Of a stretch of 64,000 nt of DNA, positions 60,077 through 64,000 are shown piece by piece; within the stretch, counting starts at the first letter, position 1; every line of letters begins with the position of its first letter. Below the pieces are notes generated by a model. The model ran no database searches and was not told the DNA's origin. It saw only the letters and a list, made by a program, of their open reading frames with translations. The position numbers and the translations under genes are program-made. This stretch comes from Erythrobacter sp. (GTDB lineage Bacteria > Pseudomonadota > Alphaproteobacteria > Sphingomonadales > Sphingomonadaceae), in contig JAACTB010000013.1 of the NCBI GenBank assembly GCA_009993605.1, forward strand, positions 1 through 64,000. Reading direction: 5' to 3'.

Positions 60077-61501
60077 ATGAGCGAATTTCCCTCCCCCGAA
60101 GATCTCCTCGCCCGTCCCTTCTTCTTCGTCGGCGTCGGCGGATCGGGCATGTTGCCGCTGGCCCAGATATTGCGCGGACGCGGCGCGCGCGTCGCCGGAT
60201 CGGACCGTAGTTACGACCAGGGTCGCACGCCGGAAAAGTTCGCCGCATTGGAACGGCAGGGCGTCACCCTCCATCCACAGGACGGCAGCGGCATCGTTGC
60301 GAAAGACCAGATCGTCGTCGCATCCGCCGCCGTCGAGTCCAGCGTTCCCGACATCGCACGCGCCGAGGCTCTGGGCTGCCTGCGCCTTACCCGTGCGGAG
60401 CTCAATTCGATCCTGTTCAACACCAGCGGCGCGGGGCTGGCCGTGGCGGGGACCAGCGGCAAGTCGACCGTCACCGGAATGCTCGGCTGGATCCTGCACC
60501 ATGCGGGCCGCGAGCCGACGATCATGAACGGCGCGGTGATGACCAATTTCGCTAGCAAAGAACGCCCCTTCGCCAGCGCGGTCGCGGGCGGGCAGACGCT
60601 TTATGTCAGCGAGGTGGACGAAAGCGACGGGTCGATCGCGCTCTATCGTCCGGCGGTGGGCGTGCTGCTGAATGTCAGCCTAGACCACAAGAGCATGGAA
60701 GAATTGCGCCAGCTGTTCGGGGATTATCTGTCGCGCAGCCGCATCGCGGTGGTGAACGCCGACGATCCCGAAGCGCTCGCCCTGCTTCCTCGTGCGGGCG
60801 AGGCTATCACCTTCGGCGTGGACCAGCCGCAGGCCCAGATCGGGATCGTGCCGGGCAGTATCGCCGAAGGACCCATGCGGCAGGCGGCGCTGGTGATCGA
60901 CCGGCACGACGCAAGCGAGCACGCGCTGCGCCTGAACCTGCCGGGTCGCCACAACCTCTCCAACGCCCTTGCCGCGATCGCTGCAGCGGCTGCGGCGGGC
61001 ATTCCGGTTGCAACCGCGGTCGACGCGCTGGCGGGCTTCGACGGGCTTTCCCGCCGGTTCGAACTGATCGGCATCTCGGCCAGCGGGATCACAGTGATCG
61101 ACGATTTCGGCCACAATCCTGAGAAATGCGCCGCGACCCTGCGCACCCTGCGCGCGCATGAAGGGCGCATCCTCGCCTTCTTCCAGCCGCATGGATACGG
61201 CCCGCTGCGCCAGATGGGTGCCGAACTGGCGCAGGTCTTCGCCGACGAACTGGCCGACGGAGACCGCGTGATCCTGTGCGATCCGGTCTATTTCGGCGGC
61301 ACCACCGACCGCAGCGAAGGAAGCGAGCGGATCGTCCGCCTGATCGAGCATGCCGGCGGCCATGCCGAATATATCCCCAATCGCAAGGCGGTCGGCGACC
61401 GGTTGACCAGCGTGGCGCGGCCCGGTGACCGGATCGTCATCATGGGGGCGCGCGACGACACGCTGTCCCAGTTCGCAAGGGATCTGTTCCAGCGGTTCTG
61501 A
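60077..61501 (+). CDS. Mur ligase family protein, Mpl/MurC-like
   Basis: A 474-residue three-domain Mur ligase. VGVGGSGMLPLAQILRGRG opens a MurC-type N-terminal domain. The P-loop is GTSGKST (125-131), where MurC and Mpl usually have GTHGKT. The central EVDESDGS and NVSLDHKSMEEL match. The C-terminal DDFGHNPEKCAATL replaces the usual DDYGHHP. Divergent placement next to ldcA suggests a muropeptide ligase of recycling (Mpl-like: tripeptide to UDP-MurNAc). MurC itself is usually in the dcw cluster, so this looks like the paralogue. Confidence 0.82.
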   Translation: MSEFPSPEDLLARPFFFVGVGGSGMLPLAQILRGRGARVAGSDRSYDQGRTPEKFAALERQGVTLHPQDGSGIVAKDQIVVASAAVESSVPDIARAEALGCLRLTRAELNSILFNTSGAGLAVAGTSGKSTVTGMLGWILHHAGREPTIMNGAVMTNFASKERPFASAVAGGQTLYVSEVDESDGSIALYRPAVGVLLNVSLDHKSMEELRQLFGDYLSRSRIAVVNADDPEALALLPRAGEAITFGVDQPQAQIGIVPGSIAEGPMRQAALVIDRHDASEHALRLNLPGRHNLSNALAAIAAAAAAGIPVATAVDALAGFDGLSRRFELIGISASGITVIDDFGHNPEKCAATLRTLRAHEGRILAFFQPHGYGPLRQMGAELAQVFADELADGDRVILCDPVYFGGTTDRSEGSERIVRLIEHAGGHAEYIPNRKAVGDRLTSVARPGDRIVIMGARDDTLSQFARDLFQRF

Positions 61502-61535
61502 CGGCTGCGCCTGCCTTTGGTCCGTTGAAACGCGC

Positions 61536-62483
61536 TCAGTGCGCCGCGCGCCCGCTCTTCGTCGGGATTCGGTGCACGATCTGCGCGATCACGAAGCCGA
61601 CCACCAATCCGACCAGCGCCGAGATCGCCGCATAGGTCGCCCATCCCAGCAGGCCGCCCATCCCCCCGGTCGCGACCTCCACCGCGTGTTCGATGGAATG
61701 GGCCGTATCCGACGGACCGTACACGCCCAGTTCGTGCAGGCCGTGCAGGATGATCCCGCCGCCGACCCACAGCATCGCGATCGTCCCGACGAAAGACAGG
61801 ATCTTCAGGAGCCACGGCATCGCCTTCAGCAGGAATCGCCCGGTGGCCTGTGCCGCCGCGCTGCTCTTTTCCGCGAGATACAAGCCGACGTCGTCCATCT
61901 TCACGATCAGCGCCACCGCCCCGTAAACGACGATGGTGATGGCGATCCCGACCACGGCCAATACGACCGCGCGCGTCAGCAGCGTTTCCGCCGCCACCTC
62001 GTTCAGCGTGATCGCCATGATTTCGGCGGACAGAATCAGGTCGGTGCGGATCGCCCCGCTGGTGCGCGCCTTTTCGAACGCCACCGGATCGGCGATCTCG
62101 TCCTCCAGCGTCTTGCCGTGCTTTTCGCCGCCGAGCTTCTCCATCACCTTTTCGGCACCTTCGAAGGCGAGGTAACAGCCGCCCGCCATCAGGACGAAGA
62201 TGATCGCGGCTGGCAATAGCCAGCTCAGCAAAAGCGCACCGGGCAACAGAATCAGCAGCTTGTTCTTCAAACTGCCCTTGGTGATGTTCCAGATGATCGG
62301 CAATTCGCGCGCCGGCTTCAGCCCGGTGACATAGCCCGGCGTCACCGCCGCATCGTCGATCACCACGCCCGCCGCCTTCGATCCGGCGCGGCTGGCCGCG
62401 ATACCGATATCATCCACCGATGCCGCCGCCGTGCGCGCGATCACTGAGATATCGTCGAGAAGGGCAACCAGGCCGCCGGGCAT
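61536..62483 (-). CDS. DUF808 family inner-membrane protein (YedI-like)
   Basis: A 315-residue membrane protein. The N-terminus MPGGLVALLDDISVIARTAA and the segment DDAAVTPGYVTGL are hallmarks of DUF808/YedI. About six to eight hydrophobic segments follow, including LLILLPGALLLSWLLPAAI. The start ATG 62483 has GGAG 9 nt upstream. It converges with the Mur ligase gene. Function is unknown. Confidence 0.9.
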   Translation of the reverse strand: MPGGLVALLDDISVIARTAAASVDDIGIAASRAGSKAAGVVIDDAAVTPGYVTGLKPARELPIIWNITKGSLKNKLLILLPGALLLSWLLPAAIIFVLMAGGCYLAFEGAEKVMEKLGGEKHGKTLEDEIADPVAFEKARTSGAIRTDLILSAEIMAITLNEVAAETLLTRAVVLAVVGIAITIVVYGAVALIVKMDDVGLYLAEKSSAAAQATGRFLLKAMPWLLKILSFVGTIAMLWVGGGIILHGLHELGVYGPSDTAHSIEHAVEVATGGMGGLLGWATYAAISALVGLVVGFVIAQIVHRIPTKSGRAAH

Positions 62484-62688
62484 ATCCGTACTCCGAGATG
62501 AACAGGCCACCGCCCTGCCCGCACGGCCCGCGCGCGACAAGTCCGATCTTGTGTTGCAAAACGCACGGATCGCGCTATGTGCCCCGCTTCCCGGATGGCG
62601 AGAGCCGACGGGAAACGAAGAAGGCCGGAGGGGCCCCGTCATCCGGACGGACCAGCCAGCGATCGGCATGAACTGAAAGGACCAAGGC

Positions 62689-63060
62689 ATGGCTCTGTAC
62701 GAGCATGTATTCTTGGCGCGCCAGGATCTGAGCCAGTCTCAGGTCGATCAATTGGCCGCCACCGCCACCGAGATCGTCGAAAACAACGAAGGCAAGGTCA
62801 CCAAGACGGAGACCTGGGGCCTCAAGAACCTCGCCTACAAGATCGACCGCAACCGCAAGGCGCATTTCGTGCTGCTCAACATCGAAGGCCCGGGCTCCGT
62901 GGTCGCCGAGCTCGAGCGCCAGACGCGCATCAACGAAGACGTCATCCGTTACATGACGATCCGCGTCGACCAGCACGAGGAAGGCCCGTCCGCCATGATG
63001 CGCAAGAACGAGCGCGACAGCAAGAAGCGCCGCGAGCGCTCCGACCGGGGAGACAATTGA
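62689..63060 (+). CDS. rpsF: Ribosomal protein S6
   Basis: A 123-residue 30S subunit protein. [20 protein letters not shown] at the N-terminus and [20 protein letters not shown] are typical. The C-terminus is a charged tail with many Lys, Arg and Asp, common in Alphaproteobacteria. It is first in rpsF-rpsR-rplI; its stop overlaps the rpsR ATG by one base. Confidence 0.97.
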   Translation: MALYEHVFLARQDLSQSQVDQLAATATEIVENNEGKVTKTETWGLKNLAYKIDRNRKAHFVLLNIEGPGSVVAELERQTRINEDVIRYMTIRVDQHEEGPSAMMRKNERDSKKRRERSDRGDN

Positions 63061-63284
63061 TGGCCCGCCCGTTTTTCCGCCGCCGCAAGACCTGCCCGTT
63101 CTCGGGCAAGAACGCCCCCGCGATCGACTACAAGGACGTGCGCCTGCTCCAGGGCTTCATGTCCGAGCGTGGCAAGATCGTTCCGAGCCGCATCACCGCC
63201 GTGAGCGCGAAGAAGCAGCGCGAACTCGCCAAGGCGATCAAGCGCGCCCGCCATATCGGCCTTTTGCCGTACATCGTGCGCTGA
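63060..63284 (+). CDS. rpsR: Ribosomal protein S18
   Basis: A 74-residue 30S subunit protein. [20 protein letters not shown] with the two-basic-patch N-terminus and [20 protein letters not shown] identify it. The ATG overlaps the rpsF stop (TGATG), coupling S6 and S18, which bind each other in the ribosome. Confidence 0.97.
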   Translation: MARPFFRRRKTCPFSGKNAPAIDYKDVRLLQGFMSERGKIVPSRITAVSAKKQRELAKAIKRARHIGLLPYIVR

Positions 63285-63297
63285 GGAGACTGACACC

Positions 63298-63939
63298 ATG
63301 GATATCATCCTCCTCGAACGCATCGGCAATCTCGGCAATATCGGTGACGTCGTCACCGTGAAGGACGGGTACGCCCGCAACTTCCTGCTGCCGCAGAAAA
63401 AGGCCCTGCGCGCCAACGATTCGAACAAGAAGGTGTTCGAAGCCAATCGCGATCGCCTTGAAAAGGAAAACGCGGAACGCCGCGGCGAAGCCGAAACGCA
63501 GGGCAAGAACGTCGACGGGACCGAAATCGTCCTGATCCGCGCCTCGTCCAACGCCGGCCAGCTTTACGGTTCGGTCAACGTTCGCGACATCGTTGCGGGC
63601 CTTGCCGAAAAGGGCCACGAGATCGACAAGAAGCAGATCATCATGGGCAGCCCGATCAAGTCGATCGGCATGCATGACGTGACCGTCGCTCTGCACCCCG
63701 AAGTGCACGTCACGGTGAAGGCCAATGTCGCCCGTTCGGACGACGAAGCCGAATTGCAGAGCCAAGGCGTCGACGTCCTCGCGCAGATGTTCGAAGACGA
63801 ACAGCGCGAGATCGAGGAAATGGCCGATGCCAACCGCATCGACCCCAACCTCGAGCCGGGCGAAATCCCCGCCGACATGCTCGACGAGCCGACCCCGGTC
63901 GATATGGACGGCAACCCGATCGAGCAGGACGGCGAGTAA
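63298..63939 (+). CDS. rplI: Ribosomal protein L9
   Basis: A 213-residue 50S subunit protein. [20 protein letters not shown] and [16 protein letters not shown] form the N-terminal rRNA-binding domain. A central helix and a second globular domain follow. An acidic C-terminal tail of about 60 residues (from near 150, [19 protein letters not shown]) is longer than in the E. coli protein of 149 residues. The operon order S6-S18-L9 is conserved. Confidence 0.96.
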   Translation: MDIILLERIGNLGNIGDVVTVKDGYARNFLLPQKKALRANDSNKKVFEANRDRLEKENAERRGEAETQGKNVDGTEIVLIRASSNAGQLYGSVNVRDIVAGLAEKGHEIDKKQIIMGSPIKSIGMHDVTVALHPEVHVTVKANVARSDDEAELQSQGVDVLAQMFEDEQREIEEMADANRIDPNLEPGEIPADMLDEPTPVDMDGNPIEQDGE

Positions 63940-63948
63940 TCCCGAACC

Positions 63949-63965
63949 TGCCGCTTCGGCGGAGC
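63949..63965. terminator. Weak hairpin after rplI
   Basis: GCCGC-TTCG-GCGGA makes a short stem with a stable TTCG tetraloop a few bases past the rplI stop, followed by a few T residues. It may end the ribosomal operon. The support is limited to this shape. Confidence 0.35.
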
Positions 63966-64000
63966 TTTGAAAGGGGCGCGGCGGCTTTTGCTGACCGCGC

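Noticed and set aside
60077-61501. Calling the Mur ligase murC outright
   Set aside because: The P-loop and C-terminal motifs differ from MurC and the gene is not in a dcw cluster; Mpl/MurC-like is safer.

Overview
The window reads as chromosomal DNA of a high-GC alphaproteobacterium, most likely a member of the Sphingomonadales close to Erythrobacteraceae. That placement is an inference from gene content and order: bamD-recN-ligA, sdhCDA, a KorAB 2-oxoacid:ferredoxin oxidoreductase, class II-like PHA synthase with PHA depolymerase, many short-chain dehydrogenases, and dense operons with ATGA or TGATG overlaps. No tRNA, rRNA, CRISPR array or prophage is visible. No stretch longer than about 300 bases lacks a gene.

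Layout. 0-8 kb: ychF, a DUF1206 membrane protein, glutathione peroxidase, the lolD/lolC lipoprotein exporter, purF, an SDR and a PilZ protein. 8-14 kb: a NylB-like lipoprotein hydrolase, cfa, a photolyase, a DUF457 membrane protein, a PAP2 phosphatase and an EF-hand lipoprotein. 14-20 kb: korA, a small AT-rich gene and korB, then an esterase, rppH and two secreted or periplasmic proteins. 20-27.6 kb: rsmB-guaB-bdhA, a zinc metallopeptidase, and a BlaI/M56 sensor pair divergent from a ClpP-like protein across a clear two-site operator. 27.6-38.6 kb: sdhCDA (no sdhB), SDR-prmA-DUF2459, a class A beta-lactamase, ligA-recN and bamD. 38.7-42.2 kb: proB, proC and proA around an AT-rich divergent control region. 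42.3-45.4 kb: an accessory island. 45.4-64 kb: lepA, a PAS-GGDEF-EAL-PilZ protein, a ferredoxin reductase, a PHA locus, a globin-like chemoreceptor, dnaN, fabD-fabG, a probable muropeptide-recycling pair, and rpsF-rpsR-rplI.

The most unusual region is 43.09-45.39 kb. Two roughly 165-bp imperfect inverted repeats bracket a lower-GC cassette of two divergent transcription units. One encodes an HNH endonuclease whose N-terminal half resembles an EVE/PUA-type reader domain. The other encodes an unrecognised protein split by a +1 shift at a G5 run; removing one G restores a 329-residue frame. It looks like a small defence cassette inserted between core genes.

Other notable signals: three genes (photolyase, DUF457 protein, proC) whose conserved N-termini demand ATT, CTG and ATC start codons, each behind a good Shine-Dalgarno sequence; a 73-residue AT-rich gene wedged between korA and korB with 4-nt overlaps on both sides; a BlaR1-like protease with no penicillin-binding sensor domain; a ClpP homologue with Asn at the catalytic Asp position; and a strong hairpin that would sequester the Shine-Dalgarno sequence of the 42.3-kb gene.
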